A stretch of 64,000 nt of DNA from Planktosalinus lacus (GCF_014640155.1 NZ_BMGK01000011.1:21435-85434); one strand, 5' to 3'. Positions 25,781 through 35,608 are shown, numbered from the stretch's first letter. Translations and numbers: made by a program. Notes: generated from the letters alone by a model not told the origin.

Positions 25781-26090
25781 AGTACCAAGTACCAAGTACC
25801 AAATTCCAAATTCCAAAACCCAAATTCCAAATTCCAAGTACCAAGTACCAAATTCAAAATTCAAAATTCAAAATTCCAAATTCCAAATTCCAAGCACCAA
25901 GTACCAAAATCCAAATTCAAAATTCAAAATTCAAAATTCAAAATTCAAAACTCCAAATTCCAAGTACCCAACCTACAGTAAACTTTCCGCCTTGCGCTTC
26001 AAAGCTTCAGGCGACGAAGCGGTTGGCGAGGCAAATTCAAAATTCAAAATTCAAAATTCAAAACTCCAAAATCCAAGCACTAAAATGCAA
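25781..26090. repeat. CCAA-rich array downstream of folP, filling the gap to the amidohydrolase gene
   Basis: Repeats such as AAGTACC, AAATTCC, CAAATTC and AAAATTC run almost without G from the folP stop to about 25976. A GC-rich stretch follows (CTTTCCGCCTTGCGC to GGTTGGCGAGG, 25987-26030), then more AAAATTC units. In the sense of folP the array resembles the one after the permease gene. No gene is visible in this 361-bp gap. Confidence 0.85.
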
Positions 26091-26140
26091 AACTTTAGTT
26101 TCTGTCAGCGGTTATCATGAGGGATAGCGATGTGAGCCAA

Positions 26141-29100
26141 CTAATTATGCCCTACTCCGCAACACTGTTGTTCCATAAAACCGTTGCTGTGCTCGTGCCA
26201 GGGGAAGGCGGCGTTGTATTTGTTGTGTTCCCAGTAAAACTGTTTGCGTTCCTTGGGATGGTTGCCCACTTCATTCATGGTGTTGCTGTCATACAACCTG
26301 CCGTTGACCATGGTATAGATTAAGCTGTTGGTGTTTTGAATGTCTTCTAAGGGGTTCTTTTCCAATACCAATAAGTCGGCCATTTTGCCAACCTTCAGTG
26401 AACCGATGTCTTGTCCTGCACCGATGTAGTGTGCCGGATGGATGGTAGCTGTTTTTAAAGCCTCCAGATTGCTCATCCCACCTTGCTGAATGCTCCACAG
26501 CTCCCAGTGTGCTCCGAGTCCTTGTAACTGTCCGTGTGCGCCCATATTCACTTTCACCCCTTGCTCTGAAAGTGCAGTGGCTGTTTTTGAAGTGAGGATA
26601 TGACTGTTTTCATATTCTTCATCGGGAATCATCATTCTGTGGCGCGAGCGAGCGTCAACGATGGCGCGCGGTGTGAACTGCAATAGCTTCTCATTTTCCC
26701 AGACATTGTTTTTCTGATACCAGTAATATTCTGCATTCAATCCGCCGTAGTTGACCAGAAGGGTGGGCGTATACCCCACTTCACTGGCGCCCCAAAGTTC
26801 GAGCACATCTTTGTAAACCGGGGCAACGGGAATGTTGTGTTCCACCCCGGTATGGCCGTCAATAACCATCGTCATATTATGGAAAAAGGTCGAACCGCCC
26901 TCAGGCACTACGTTGATGCCTTCTTCACGGGAAGCCTGTAAAACCTGCTGTCGCTGATCGCGTCTGGGTTGGTTATAACTTTTTACTGATAGAGCCCCAA
27001 AGGCCTTGGTGCGTTGTATGTTGGAACGGGCATCGTCCAGACTGTTGATGACCGCTTTAAAATCGCCATCGGCCCCATAAAGGATGTAACCGGTAGAGTA
27101 GAGACGGGGTCCCACCAGGTTTCCGGCTTTAATCATTTCACTTAAAGTGAAAATGGTTTCTGTATTGGCCGAAGGATCATGTGCTGTGGTTACGCCATAC
27201 GCAAGATTGGCATAAAACTGCCAGTTTTGCTGCACGGTAAGACCATATCTGAATCCACCCACATGGGCGTGGGCATCTACCATTCCGGGCATAATGGTTT
27301 TACCGCCGGCGTCCATCACTTTTGCATTGGCGGGAATCGTTACTTCACCGCTTTTACCGAGGGCTTCAATTTTATTTTGATTGATGACAATCGTTCCGTT
27401 TTCAATCACTTCGTTGCCCTCCATGGTGATGATTCGGGCATTGGTAAAAGCAATTCTTCCGGAAGGTTTGTCCACTTTGGCGTTCAGGCCAATGGCAATT
27501 CCCTCGTCTGAGGGATCGTCTACCTTTTCGGGCGAACCGGGTAAAAACGTAAAACGGTTTTTGAGGTCGTTTTTAAAATAGGTTTCACCCAAGGTCCATA
27601 GCACTTGCTTGCTGTCTTTAGACCAATGCAGGTTGATACCGGCATCTTTGGCAATCATTGAAACCGGTACGGCTGTAGTTTTGTTGTCCAAATCAACTTC
27701 CTGACCCACCATATTCAACGGGGCAATATAGCCCTTGTGAAGATGCGTAAAAGCAATCCAGTTATTATCGGGACTTGGCACCAGGCGGTTGGCATATTTT
27801 GATTTGATGTGTGTGCGCTCGTCCTGTCCGTGGAGGTCCACACTTTTTAATTCTTTGGTAAGACTTCCAAAAAACACCCCTCCGGTTTGAAAGAAGATGC
27901 GTTTACCGTCTTTGGTAAACGTGGGATAGTCTCCGTCTTTGGTTAAAAAGGTTTCGGTGCCTCCGTTGGCAGGCATGGTGTATATCCCCGGATTCTTGGT
28001 AAACGCTCTTCCCTGGTCGTTGTTACCGTCTTCTTTTTTGAACACGATGGTTTGTCCGTCAGGAGAATAGGAGGGCGTTCGGTAGATTCCTTTTTCATTG
28101 GTAAGCTTGGTGGAACCACCGCCCTTTACCGAAATTTTTCTGATTGCCCCTTTCTCAGTATCGTTCCAGCTAACGTATATGAGTTCGTTTCCATTGGGCG
28201 AAAAGGCAGGCTCCGCTTCAAAATCGGTGGCGTTGGTGAGGCGTTTGGGGGTGCCATTGGGTAGTGATTTGGTCCATAAGTAACCCAACGCACGAAAAAC
28301 GAGTGTTTTTCCGTCGGGCGAAGTCACGGCATCACGAATCACCTTTATTGTAAAATCGTTGTTGTCTATAGGGGTTTCAAAGTGCACACGATCGGCGATG
28401 TCAATGGCCACATCTGCAGTAAAGGGAATGGTAGAAGCGGTAGCAGTGTTGATATTTACTTTCTGTAGTTTTCCTTTGGCCCAGATAATGATGTCCTGGT
28501 TATTGGGCATCCAGCTGAAGTTGGGATAGGTGCCAAACAATGCCCAGGCGGTCATCTGGTCTTTGTTGAGGTCGTCATAGACCGGCCATTCCTCGCCGGT
28601 TTTTAAGTCGTGAATATACAGCACGGTTTTGGTGCGTACCCGTTTAATGAAAGCCAAAAGCTTGCCATCTCTTGATACTTGCGGACGGGCTGCACTGCCG
28701 GGGCCACCGGTGATTTGCTCAGTCTCGCCGGTTTTAAAATCGTAGCGTTTTACGGCATAAATCTGGCTGTTGGGGTCTTTGTTGTATTGAAAGGTACTTC
28801 CCGGGGTCACGTCTTCACAGTAATACATATAGTTCCCGTCAGGTGAAATGGTGGGCTCATTGACGTCTTTCTGATCGTTACTGCGTTTAGTGAGTTGAGT
28901 ACCGCTTCCTCCCGTGATGTGGTATTGCCAGAGTTCGCCGGCACCCATTGAACGGCCTGAAGTAAAGTGTTTTCTGCCTACCAGATAGTTTCCGTTGGGC
29001 ATCCATACGGCATTGTTCAATAACCTAAAGTCTTCTTTTGTGATTTGCCTGGCATCACTGCCGTCAACTTTCATTACCCAGATGTTATCACCTCCTCCGG

Positions 29101-29419
29101 CATCGCTGGTAAAAGAAATGTGAGTGCCGTCAGGACTGAAACGCGGTTGTATTTCAAAAGGAATACCGGTGCGCAATGCGTTGGCTTGACCTCCTGTTAC
29201 CGGAACGCTATAGAGGTCTCCCAGCATATCAAACACAATGGTTTTGCCGTCTGGAGAGACGTCCAGGTTCATCCAGGTGCCCTCATCGGTTGTGAACTTG
29301 TGTGTGTTGTACTTGAAATCATGACCGGGATTGGCCACATCCCATGTGTCTTCTTCCTGGGCGTTTAATACAAAAGGAATAGCAATGGCAATGAATGAAA
29401 GGTAGATAAATCGATGCAT
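26141..29419 (-). CDS. Exported amidohydrolase with N-terminal TolB/PD40-type beta-propeller
   Basis: A 1092-residue periplasmic protein. Residues 1-20 form a signal peptide (FIYLSFIAIAIPFVLNAQ). About residues 40-640 are TolB/WD40-like propeller repeats, each with a SPDG-type turn (DVSPDGKTIVFD, RFSPDGTHISF, SYSPDGQTIVFKK). From about 660 there is an amidohydrolase barrel with the metal-binding HxH in MPGMVDAHAHVGG, a later EHNIPVAPVY histidine and the C-terminal GSLKVGKMADLLVLEKNPLE typical of imidazolonepropionase-like enzymes. The substrate is unknown. It resembles secreted dipeptidase-like amidohydrolases of Bacteroidota. Confidence 0.9.
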   Translation of the reverse strand: MHRFIYLSFIAIAIPFVLNAQEEDTWDVANPGHDFKYNTHKFTTDEGTWMNLDVSPDGKTIVFDMLGDLYSVPVTGGQANALRTGIPFEIQPRFSPDGTHISFTSDAGGGDNIWVMKVDGSDARQITKEDFRLLNNAVWMPNGNYLVGRKHFTSGRSMGAGELWQYHITGGSGTQLTKRSNDQKDVNEPTISPDGNYMYYCEDVTPGSTFQYNKDPNSQIYAVKRYDFKTGETEQITGGPGSAARPQVSRDGKLLAFIKRVRTKTVLYIHDLKTGEEWPVYDDLNKDQMTAWALFGTYPNFSWMPNNQDIIIWAKGKLQKVNINTATASTIPFTADVAIDIADRVHFETPIDNNDFTIKVIRDAVTSPDGKTLVFRALGYLWTKSLPNGTPKRLTNATDFEAEPAFSPNGNELIYVSWNDTEKGAIRKISVKGGGSTKLTNEKGIYRTPSYSPDGQTIVFKKEDGNNDQGRAFTKNPGIYTMPANGGTETFLTKDGDYPTFTKDGKRIFFQTGGVFFGSLTKELKSVDLHGQDERTHIKSKYANRLVPSPDNNWIAFTHLHKGYIAPLNMVGQEVDLDNKTTAVPVSMIAKDAGINLHWSKDSKQVLWTLGETYFKNDLKNRFTFLPGSPEKVDDPSDEGIAIGLNAKVDKPSGRIAFTNARIITMEGNEVIENGTIVINQNKIEALGKSGEVTIPANAKVMDAGGKTIMPGMVDAHAHVGGFRYGLTVQQNWQFYANLAYGVTTAHDPSANTETIFTLSEMIKAGNLVGPRLYSTGYILYGADGDFKAVINSLDDARSNIQRTKAFGALSVKSYNQPRRDQRQQVLQASREEGINVVPEGGSTFFHNMTMVIDGHTGVEHNIPVAPVYKDVLELWGASEVGYTPTLLVNYGGLNAEYYWYQKNNVWENEKLLQFTPRAIVDARSRHRMMIPDEEYENSHILTSKTATALSEQGVKVNMGAHGQLQGLGAHWELWSIQQGGMSNLEALKTATIHPAHYIGAGQDIGSLKVGKMADLLVLEKNPLEDIQNTNSLIYTMVNGRLYDSNTMNEVGNHPKERKQFYWEHNKYNAAFPWHEHSNGFMEQQCCGVGHN

Positions 29420-29532
29420 AGTATAAGCTAAAAATAAATGAATGAATGAAAGTGTCTTTTAAGGCATATTACAATTATAAACTACTGTAAAACAGGGTGT
29501 TTATATAAAGTTGCATTTCAAAATGCAATTTC

Positions 29533-29540
29533 CAAATATA
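29533..29540 (-). promoter_or_regulatory. -7 element upstream of the amidohydrolase gene
   Basis: The minus strand reads TATATTTG, a full TAnnTTTG match, about 115 bp upstream of the start codon. A GCATTTCAAAATGC palindrome lies in the leader (29512-29525). Confidence 0.45.
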
Positions 29541-29669
29541 AACAAAAAATATATTTAAAGTTTGAAATACCCATCCGATTCCTATTGAAACAGCTTCCAA
29601 TTAATTTAGTTTAAAATCGTAGAGTGATTCCAAATGATATTTGCGTTTTATAAAATTGTATTTTTATGT

Positions 29670-29700
29670 TTTGTATTACCCTATAAAAAAGCTAATTTCG
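29670..29700 (+). promoter_or_regulatory. Promoter of the fasciclin lipoprotein gene
   Basis: TTTG at 29670-29673, a 19-bp spacer and TAATTTCG at 29693-29700 (one mismatch to TAnnTTTG). The start codon lies 32 bp further on. Confidence 0.6.
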
Positions 29701-29732
29701 TCCCGTGTTTAATTAACTTGAAAAGAAACTTT

Positions 29733-30374
29733 ATGAATAATAAGATTTTACTTTTGTTGGCAGTTCTTGTGATCTCAGCAATGTCCTGTAAAGATGAACC
29801 TAAGAGCGAATCTAAAAAAGAAATAACGCTGTCAAAAGAACAACAAATTGAACAGAGACAACAAAGACTTAAAGAAAGGGAGGCAATAAGAGAAAAAGCG
29901 AAGAGCGAGGTCAATACCATTATGGCTGTTCTTATGTTTGACAAAAACTTTTCTGAACTTTCCTCATTGGTCGTGTCTGCAGAACTGGTCGACACCTTGT
30001 TAGAGGAAGGGCCTTTTACACTTTTTGCGCCTAATAACATGGCGTTAAATCAATATTCAGAGGAGAAGCTAAAAGAGGTTTTAAAACCCAGAAACAGGGA
30101 AGACCTGCAATCACTTTTAAAGTATCACATCATTCCGGGTACATTAACTACTGATGAACTCAAAACAATGTTAGGTCAAAACAACAATACAATGAGTATC
30201 GCAACTTTACAAGGAGAAAAACTCAATTTTTCGCTTGCAAACGGAAAAATCTCTTTAAAAGACGCCAATAATAACACCATCAATATCATTAAAAGTGATA
30301 TTGAAGCTACCAATGGTGTCATTCACACCATTAGTACAGTAGCAGAAACCAAAACTGTAGAGGTAGAAGAATAG
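29733..30374 (+). CDS. Fasciclin (FAS1) domain lipoprotein
   Basis: The start at 29733 gives a proper lipoprotein signal (MNNKILLLLAVLVISAMSCK, lipobox Cys20). Earlier in-frame codons fall on the promoter. A charged, coiled-coil-like linker rich in Glu, Lys, Gln and Arg covers about 25-65. The FAS1 domain follows with FSELSSLVVSAELVDTL, GPFTLFAPNNMALNQ, LKYHIIPGTLTTDEL and the C-terminal ATNGVIHTISTV. Such proteins are surface or periplasmic adhesin-like lipoproteins. The gene stands alone, with its own promoter and terminator. Confidence 0.9.
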   Translation: MNNKILLLLAVLVISAMSCKDEPKSESKKEITLSKEQQIEQRQQRLKEREAIREKAKSEVNTIMAVLMFDKNFSELSSLVVSAELVDTLLEEGPFTLFAPNNMALNQYSEEKLKEVLKPRNREDLQSLLKYHIIPGTLTTDELKTMLGQNNNTMSIATLQGEKLNFSLANGKISLKDANNNTINIIKSDIEATNGVIHTISTVAETKTVEVEE

Positions 30375-30400
30375 AAAAAATACAACTAATTGCTTACATC

Positions 30401-30428
30401 AATGGGACTCATAGAGTCCCATTTTTTA
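30401..30428 (+). terminator. Rho-independent terminator after the fasciclin gene
   Basis: AATGGGACTC and GAGTCCCATT form a perfect 10-bp stem around ATA, followed by TTTTATT. Confidence 0.9.
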
Positions 30429-30478
30429 TTTAAACGTTGTGGCTTTGAGGATGGTTTTAGTTTGATAGAATTTAATTC

Positions 30479-32107
30479 CTATTTTACCAGTAACCCATCC
30501 ACTAAAAAGTTAGGGTCTAAAACTAAACTGTTTACAGGGTTTTCAAAAGTTTTAACTGTCCATTCGGCCTTCGGGTAGATCCATTGCAACTCGTCATTGA
30601 TGTAGACCCTCACCGGCATATCAAAACCATCAATAATTTCGCTGTAGCGAAAGGAGAGCTCGTTTTCATTGATTTTAAACTCCACCACAGGAATGCGATC
30701 ATCCCGTAAATACTGATTGAAAAACTCAGTCAGGTCATAGCCCGTTTTTTCACTGATGTAGTTTTCAATTTGAGAGGTGGTGACCGTTTGGTGCCTAAAA
30801 TCACGGTTGAGCCCCCGCAGTATGCCCCGCCACTTTTCATCATCTTCAATGAGTTGCCTTAGGGTATGCAATATATTGGCACCTTTGTAGTACATATCGC
30901 CGGAACCACGTTTATTGACGTCATACACCCCAATGATGGGCCGGTCATTTTGTATGAGGTTTGAAGTGCCCACTACATATTCTGCGCCGGCTTCTTTTCC
31001 GTAGAAATATTCAACAAACAGGCTTTCAGAATAGGCAGTGAAGCCTTCATGGATCCACATATCTGCGATGTCTTTGTAAGTGATGTTGTTGGCAAACCAC
31101 TCGTGCCCGGTTTCGTGCACAATGATAAAGTCAAACTTCATGCCCCAGCCGGTTCCTGAAAGGTCATTGCCCAAATAGCCTTTAAAGTAGTTGTTTCCAT
31201 AGGTCACCGAACTTTGATGTTCCATACCCAAATAAGGAACTTCCACCAGCTTAAAGCTGTCTTCATAGAAAGGGTAGGGGCCAAACCAGTGTTCTAAGGC
31301 TTCTATAGTGCGTGGTGCGTCTTTAAAGTGTTCTTTGGCTTTGTCCAGATTGTAACTCAACACCCAGTAATCCATATCGAGGGCACCGGCTTCGCCGTCA
31401 TAGGTTTCACCAAAATGCACATAGCCGGCAATGTTGATGTTGACGCCATAATTGTTGATGGGGTTGGTAACATACCAATGCCAGGTTTTGGTGTTATCCT
31501 TGTGTTCTTCCACATTTTTTAGTCTTCCGTTGGAAACATTGATGAGGGATTCAGGTACCCGCACGCTGATGGCCATACTGTCTACCTCGTCATACATATG
31601 GTCTTTGTTGGGCCACCACACACTGGCCCCAATTCCCTGATTGGAGGAAGCCACAAAGTGATTGCCCTGTTCGTCCTTTTTCCAGGAGATCCCTCCGTCC
31701 CAGGGAGCGTTTTTAGCTTCGACGGGATGGCCGCTGTAATGCACTACTACTTCTTCGGTAGCTCCTTTCTTTTGGTTTTTTTGTAGCGTAACGAAATGGG
31801 CATTGCCTTCGGTGGTCACGTTCAGTTCCTTTCCATCCTGAGTGATTTTTTCAATGCTCAACGGCGTCTGTAAATCCACCTGCAACACCTGATGTGGTTC
31901 CAGTACTGTATACCTGATGGTGTTGCTTCCGCCCAGCCATTTTTCGTCAGGCTTTACTTCAATGTTGAGGTGGTAGAAGGTCAGGTCCCACCACGCCCGC
32001 TCAGGAGTGATGCTTCCGCGTAAAGTGTCTTGTTTGGTGAAAGCCTGTGAAAAGACCATAGTCCCGCAACATACAAGGAAAAAAAGTAGGGAAAGTAGTT
32101 TATGCAT
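30479..32107 (-). CDS. M1 family metallopeptidase, exported
   Basis: Zinc aminopeptidase with a signal peptide (residues 1-20, LLSLLFFLVCCGTMVFSQ). The catalytic domain has the substrate-binding GMEHQS (294-299), a variant of the GxMEN motif, and the zinc site HETGHEW (331-337) with the third ligand Glu354 in WIHEGFTAYSES. At 542 aa it lacks the long C-terminal ARM-like domain of full-length aminopeptidase N and ends after a short beta domain. It probably trims peptides in the periplasm or outside the cell. Confidence 0.93.
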   Translation of the reverse strand: MHKLLSLLFFLVCCGTMVFSQAFTKQDTLRGSITPERAWWDLTFYHLNIEVKPDEKWLGGSNTIRYTVLEPHQVLQVDLQTPLSIEKITQDGKELNVTTEGNAHFVTLQKNQKKGATEEVVVHYSGHPVEAKNAPWDGGISWKKDEQGNHFVASSNQGIGASVWWPNKDHMYDEVDSMAISVRVPESLINVSNGRLKNVEEHKDNTKTWHWYVTNPINNYGVNINIAGYVHFGETYDGEAGALDMDYWVLSYNLDKAKEHFKDAPRTIEALEHWFGPYPFYEDSFKLVEVPYLGMEHQSSVTYGNNYFKGYLGNDLSGTGWGMKFDFIIVHETGHEWFANNITYKDIADMWIHEGFTAYSESLFVEYFYGKEAGAEYVVGTSNLIQNDRPIIGVYDVNKRGSGDMYYKGANILHTLRQLIEDDEKWRGILRGLNRDFRHQTVTTSQIENYISEKTGYDLTEFFNQYLRDDRIPVVEFKINENELSFRYSEIIDGFDMPVRVYINDELQWIYPKAEWTVKTFENPVNSLVLDPNFLVDGLLVK

Positions 32108-32124
32108 TATTGAAGTGTTTCCTG

Positions 32125-32132
32125 CAAAAATA
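32125..32132 (-). promoter_or_regulatory. -7 element of the M1 peptidase gene
   Basis: The minus strand reads TATTTTTG about 18 bp before the start codon, a TAnnTTTG match implying a very short leader. Confidence 0.45.
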
Positions 32133-32239
32133 GTATTGTTTTTTGAAATATAAAGGTTTGTAATAGCGCTTAGCGGTGGTCAGTAGTTCTTGCTTTTAAA
32201 CTGAACACTGCTACTGATCACTGCTTACTCTTATTCTGG

Positions 32240-32290
32240 TTTCACGCAAAGGCCACAAAGGTATCCGCAAAGCAGCAAAGAGAACCCGTC
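32240..32290. repeat. CGCAAAG-type repeat, second locus
   Basis: TTTCACGCAAAGGCCACAAAGG, broken here as TTTCACGCAAAGG and CCACAAAGG, is followed by CCGCAAAGCAGCAAAGAG. It resembles the words at 24190-24284 and lies just downstream of the M28 gene's 3' end. Confidence 0.55.
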
Positions 32291-32303
32291 ATCGGTCTAA
32301 AGA

Positions 32304-33635
32304 CTATCGAAACACGCCCCCCGGAAATACCACTACACTCTCGTGTCCGTCTTTCCCAACGGCGGCAACGCCAAAAAAGGAATTGTCAATCACAATGCCT
32401 TCCAGGGTGTGTTCACTCACATCGCCCACAGCGCGGCTGTAATCCCAGGTGGGGGAGGTGGTATCGCGCCAGTAGATTTTATACCCCACAGCGCCGGGCA
32501 CTTTGTCCCACTTTAGTTTGGCTGATGGCTCTACGATTCCGCCTATCTGTACATTCTCAGGTGCCGGGGGTGCCCACGCCAGGGCTGCCATGCTAATGGC
32601 ATTCACGGCTGTGAGTTTGGCGGCATAGTCAAAGTTGACGTGTTCCAGCACATCGCCATAGGCAATCCCATCTTCCACACGGATGTCCTGATGTTGCTGG
32701 GTGTAGTTTTCGTGGGCTTCCATGATGCGGATGCCCGCAAAGCCGGCATCGTTAAAGGGACGGTGATGCCCCCCGCGTCCAAAGCGGTCTAAACGATAAA
32801 TCAGCATGGGGTTCATCTCAGGCATATAGGTTTGGGTGGTTTTGTGGACATAGCGCGCCAGCTGACGCGAAATACCATCCACTTCACCACCATAAAAGCG
32901 TCTCATAGTGCGTTCCCTTTCGGTTTCTGTGGGTGGTACGGGTTCTGAAAAGATACGGAAATCGCGGTTGCTGATGACCCCGTTAACACCGGTGATGTTG
33001 CCAATCATATCGTTGTTGAGTACCCCGATGATCTCCCATCCTTGTTCCTTGGCATAGGCCGCGAGTCCGGCACCGCCAAAGAGTCCCTGTTCCTCACCGG
33101 AAAGTCCGGTATAGATAATACTACTTTCAAAAGTGTAGTTAGACAATACCCTGGCAGCCTCCAATGCTCCCGCAATACCGGTGGCATTGTCATTGGCCCC
33201 CGGAGCATCAATGGTGTAGTTGTTTGCTTCACTGGCACGCGAATCAATATCCCCACTCATAATCACAAACCGGTTGGGGTATTTGGTGCCGCGTTGCACA
33301 GCCACCACATTCACCACCCACACATCAAAAGGAATGCGGGCATTGGCGCCTTCTTTGACAAGGTCTTTTTGATAGAAGACCTCCAGGCAGTTGTTGCAAT
33401 CACGGGAGATACTCTCAAACTCCTGTTTGACCCAGCGGCGTGCCGCACCAATGCCACGAGTGTCTGAAACCGTGTCACTCAAGGTGTGGCGTGTACCAAA
33501 ATTAGCTAAAATAGTAACGTCCTTTTCCAGCCGTTCGGCGGAAACGGCCTCTGCAATGTCATACATACGGGGGTCTGTCTGGGCTTGTGTCATCGTGAGG
33601 ACGCCCAGCAGCAAGAGGGTAGCATATTTTGTCAT
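32304..33635 (-). CDS. M28 family zinc peptidase, exported
   Basis: A 443-residue exopeptidase with a signal peptide (YATLLLLGVLTMTQAQ). The M28 core shows the zinc-ligand segment VIMSGDIDSRASE (degenerate at the first His), APGANDNATGIAGALEAARVL, the catalytic pair in SGEEQGLFGGAGLA, NNDMIG, and a late histidine in RFGRGGHHRPFND. The C-terminal 80 residues (PENVQIGGIVEPSAKLKWDK) form a fibronectin-like domain. The enzyme probably removes N-terminal residues from peptides outside the inner membrane. Confidence 0.88.
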   Translation of the reverse strand: MTKYATLLLLGVLTMTQAQTDPRMYDIAEAVSAERLEKDVTILANFGTRHTLSDTVSDTRGIGAARRWVKQEFESISRDCNNCLEVFYQKDLVKEGANARIPFDVWVVNVVAVQRGTKYPNRFVIMSGDIDSRASEANNYTIDAPGANDNATGIAGALEAARVLSNYTFESSIIYTGLSGEEQGLFGGAGLAAYAKEQGWEIIGVLNNDMIGNITGVNGVISNRDFRIFSEPVPPTETERERTMRRFYGGEVDGISRQLARYVHKTTQTYMPEMNPMLIYRLDRFGRGGHHRPFNDAGFAGIRIMEAHENYTQQHQDIRVEDGIAYGDVLEHVNFDYAAKLTAVNAISMAALAWAPPAPENVQIGGIVEPSAKLKWDKVPGAVGYKIYWRDTTSPTWDYSRAVGDVSEHTLEGIVIDNSFFGVAAVGKDGHESVVVFPGGVFR

Positions 33636-33766
33636 ATTGTTTTTTTTATAAAGATAAGGAAAACTGTCTTTATAGTTTATAAACCCTTATAAAGGTTGGT
33701 CACTCAATACAGAATCTTTTATAGTTTAAAAAGTTGTTTACCAAGCAATCGCGTGAAAGCAAGGTA

Positions 33767-35608
33767 TCACATTGTTTCAACAAAATCCAAAAACACCTTT
33801 TTATGCCGTTCCAGGTCCATATTCGGAGAAAGGGATACCCGCGCGATATAATCTTTGTCGTCTTCTTTGGTTGTGCCCTGCGTAGAGGTTGCCGGGATCG
33901 TCCAATAACATCCTTTTAACTGCCCATAGCTCACACAGTACTTACTCTCATTAGGGATTTCACTGATCATCATATCAATCAGTGTATGGTTTAATGCTCG
34001 TTTATAAGATTCTCTTTCTTCGGGCGTATTCCCTTTCGTGGGCAGGTCTAAGGAGAACACAGAAGGGGTAAACCCTTCTTCAGCCAGTTCTTCTGAGACA
34101 AAATTGATCTTTGCTTCCGGTAAGGTCTCTTTGATAAAGTTTACAAACGCACGCGTATTCTTATACGCCTCTTTTATTCGTTGATTCATGGAAGGCAGTT
34201 GTGCTGCCAGTATTTTAACCTGAAGATTGGTAGCTTCATTATCGCAAAGTATGAGGTGCTTTTCGATGGTATCCAGCAATGCTTCAGCGGTATCATTGGC
34301 GACACAGTAACCGGCCGTACATTTCCCTCCACTCGGGAATTTCGAGCCACTCACATAGGATAGGGTCCTGATCCCGGCAAGGATGCCATCATTCGCCACA
34401 AATTGTACATTGGGACAAAAGGTTTGGTCTAAAATAAACACCGGATCGATCGCCGTTTCACCACTTGCCGTTGTCCGCACTTTACTTAAAACGTCTCTTA
34501 GTTTTTTAAGATTCGGAACTTCGACCCTTGGGTTTGTGGGGATTTCAGCAATGATGTATGGGACCGCATCTTCGTTGGCAACTTTATCTAATACGAGATC
34601 AATACTTTGCACCATATCATTGTCACCATCAACAGGTAAATCCAACACTTCCACATTTTTAACGCAAGCTGCCACCCGCCGCGCCTGATCATTGGTGCCG
34701 CCATAGCAATTGGGGGGAACAATAAACTTGATGGCCTTTCCTGGATGTTTTTCCAGGGCATCATCAATGAGCCCCATCATAATGGCATATTGAATAGAGA
34801 GTCCGCTGGAAGCCAGCAGCGCTTTTGTTTTTGTACCCGTAATCTCTTGAATGGATGCTATTACACTTGTTTTGTCAGCTTCAACATTACTGATCTCAGT
34901 ATCAGAAGCCCTTCCTGTTAGCTGTTGCAAGGCCGTCAAACAATCGGCAGGTGTCATGGCGATGGTTTCCCTTCTTCGCACGTGCTGTATTTCTGAAATG
35001 TACCCTGCATTCTTTGCTCCGTTTACCAATAGTATACTTCCCAGGTGTGGGTGAACACTGATATAAAAGTCAATAGTGGGAAGGAGGTTTACAGAACCTA
35101 TTTCAACCTCTTGTGAATAGAAAACGGTACTGCCATGAAACTCAGGAACATCTTCTGCTTTCTCCACCTGCTTTAATTCAAAATGATACCCATATACACG
35201 CCGGAGTGCTTCCGCATCAAAAAACGCCGGCAATGCCCCGGTATAACAGATCAGGGTATTCTTCTTGTCCAATAAGTTTTTTCTCAAAACGGCTAACACA
35301 GGAGTCGACCGTGATGAAAAACTGATTACATTGGTTGGTTTTATTGCATTCAAGTGAGCGATGGCCCACTCCAGTATTGAAGATAAGGGATGCCCTAACC
35401 GAATATAATCATAAGCAGTGGGTAAGGCACTGAGGGCTGAAGTATCAGCAATCTTGGCTGCAGCTAAGTTCTCAAACGCTTCTAAGAATTCAGTTTTAGC
35501 CAATTGTTCATTATAAATATCCAGCCGATGGGTTGTGAGTTGTAACCAGTCAGTTGGCATATTTTCAAGGACTTCTTCAATATACTTCAGGACGTTGTTC
35601 TCTTTCAT
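33767..35608 (-). CDS. Cys/Met metabolism PLP-dependent enzyme (cystathionine gamma-synthase-like)
   Basis: A 613-residue fold-type I PLP enzyme. The Cys/Met family core lies in the C-terminal two thirds: AEIPTNPRVEVPNLKKLRD, a DQTFCP segment in place of the usual DNTF, and the PLP lysine in SYVSGSKFPSGGKCTAGY. The N-terminal about 220 residues are an extra domain (YDYIRLGHPLSSILEWAIAH), and the total is far longer than the usual 380-400 residues. The substrate is not deducible. Similar large CGS-like proteins occur in Bacteroidota. Confidence 0.82.
   Translation of the reverse strand: MKENNVLKYIEEVLENMPTDWLQLTTHRLDIYNEQLAKTEFLEAFENLAAAKIADTSALSALPTAYDYIRLGHPLSSILEWAIAHLNAIKPTNVISFSSRSTPVLAVLRKNLLDKKNTLICYTGALPAFFDAEALRRVYGYHFELKQVEKAEDVPEFHGSTVFYSQEVEIGSVNLLPTIDFYISVHPHLGSILLVNGAKNAGYISEIQHVRRRETIAMTPADCLTALQQLTGRASDTEISNVEADKTSVIASIQEITGTKTKALLASSGLSIQYAIMMGLIDDALEKHPGKAIKFIVPPNCYGGTNDQARRVAACVKNVEVLDLPVDGDNDMVQSIDLVLDKVANEDAVPYIIAEIPTNPRVEVPNLKKLRDVLSKVRTTASGETAIDPVFILDQTFCPNVQFVANDGILAGIRTLSYVSGSKFPSGGKCTAGYCVANDTAEALLDTIEKHLILCDNEATNLQVKILAAQLPSMNQRIKEAYKNTRAFVNFIKETLPEAKINFVSEELAEEGFTPSVFSLDLPTKGNTPEERESYKRALNHTLIDMMISEIPNESKYCVSYGQLKGCYWTIPATSTQGTTKEDDKDYIARVSLSPNMDLERHKKVFLDFVETM

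Noticed and set aside
21840..26090. CRISPR array
   Set aside because: The CCAA-rich tandem units have no unique spacers of even length and no cas genes are nearby; they are simple direct repeats.
26117..29368. Several plus-strand open frames opposite the amidohydrolase gene
   Set aside because: They are shadows of a long, well-supported minus-strand gene with clear signal peptide, propeller and barrel motifs.
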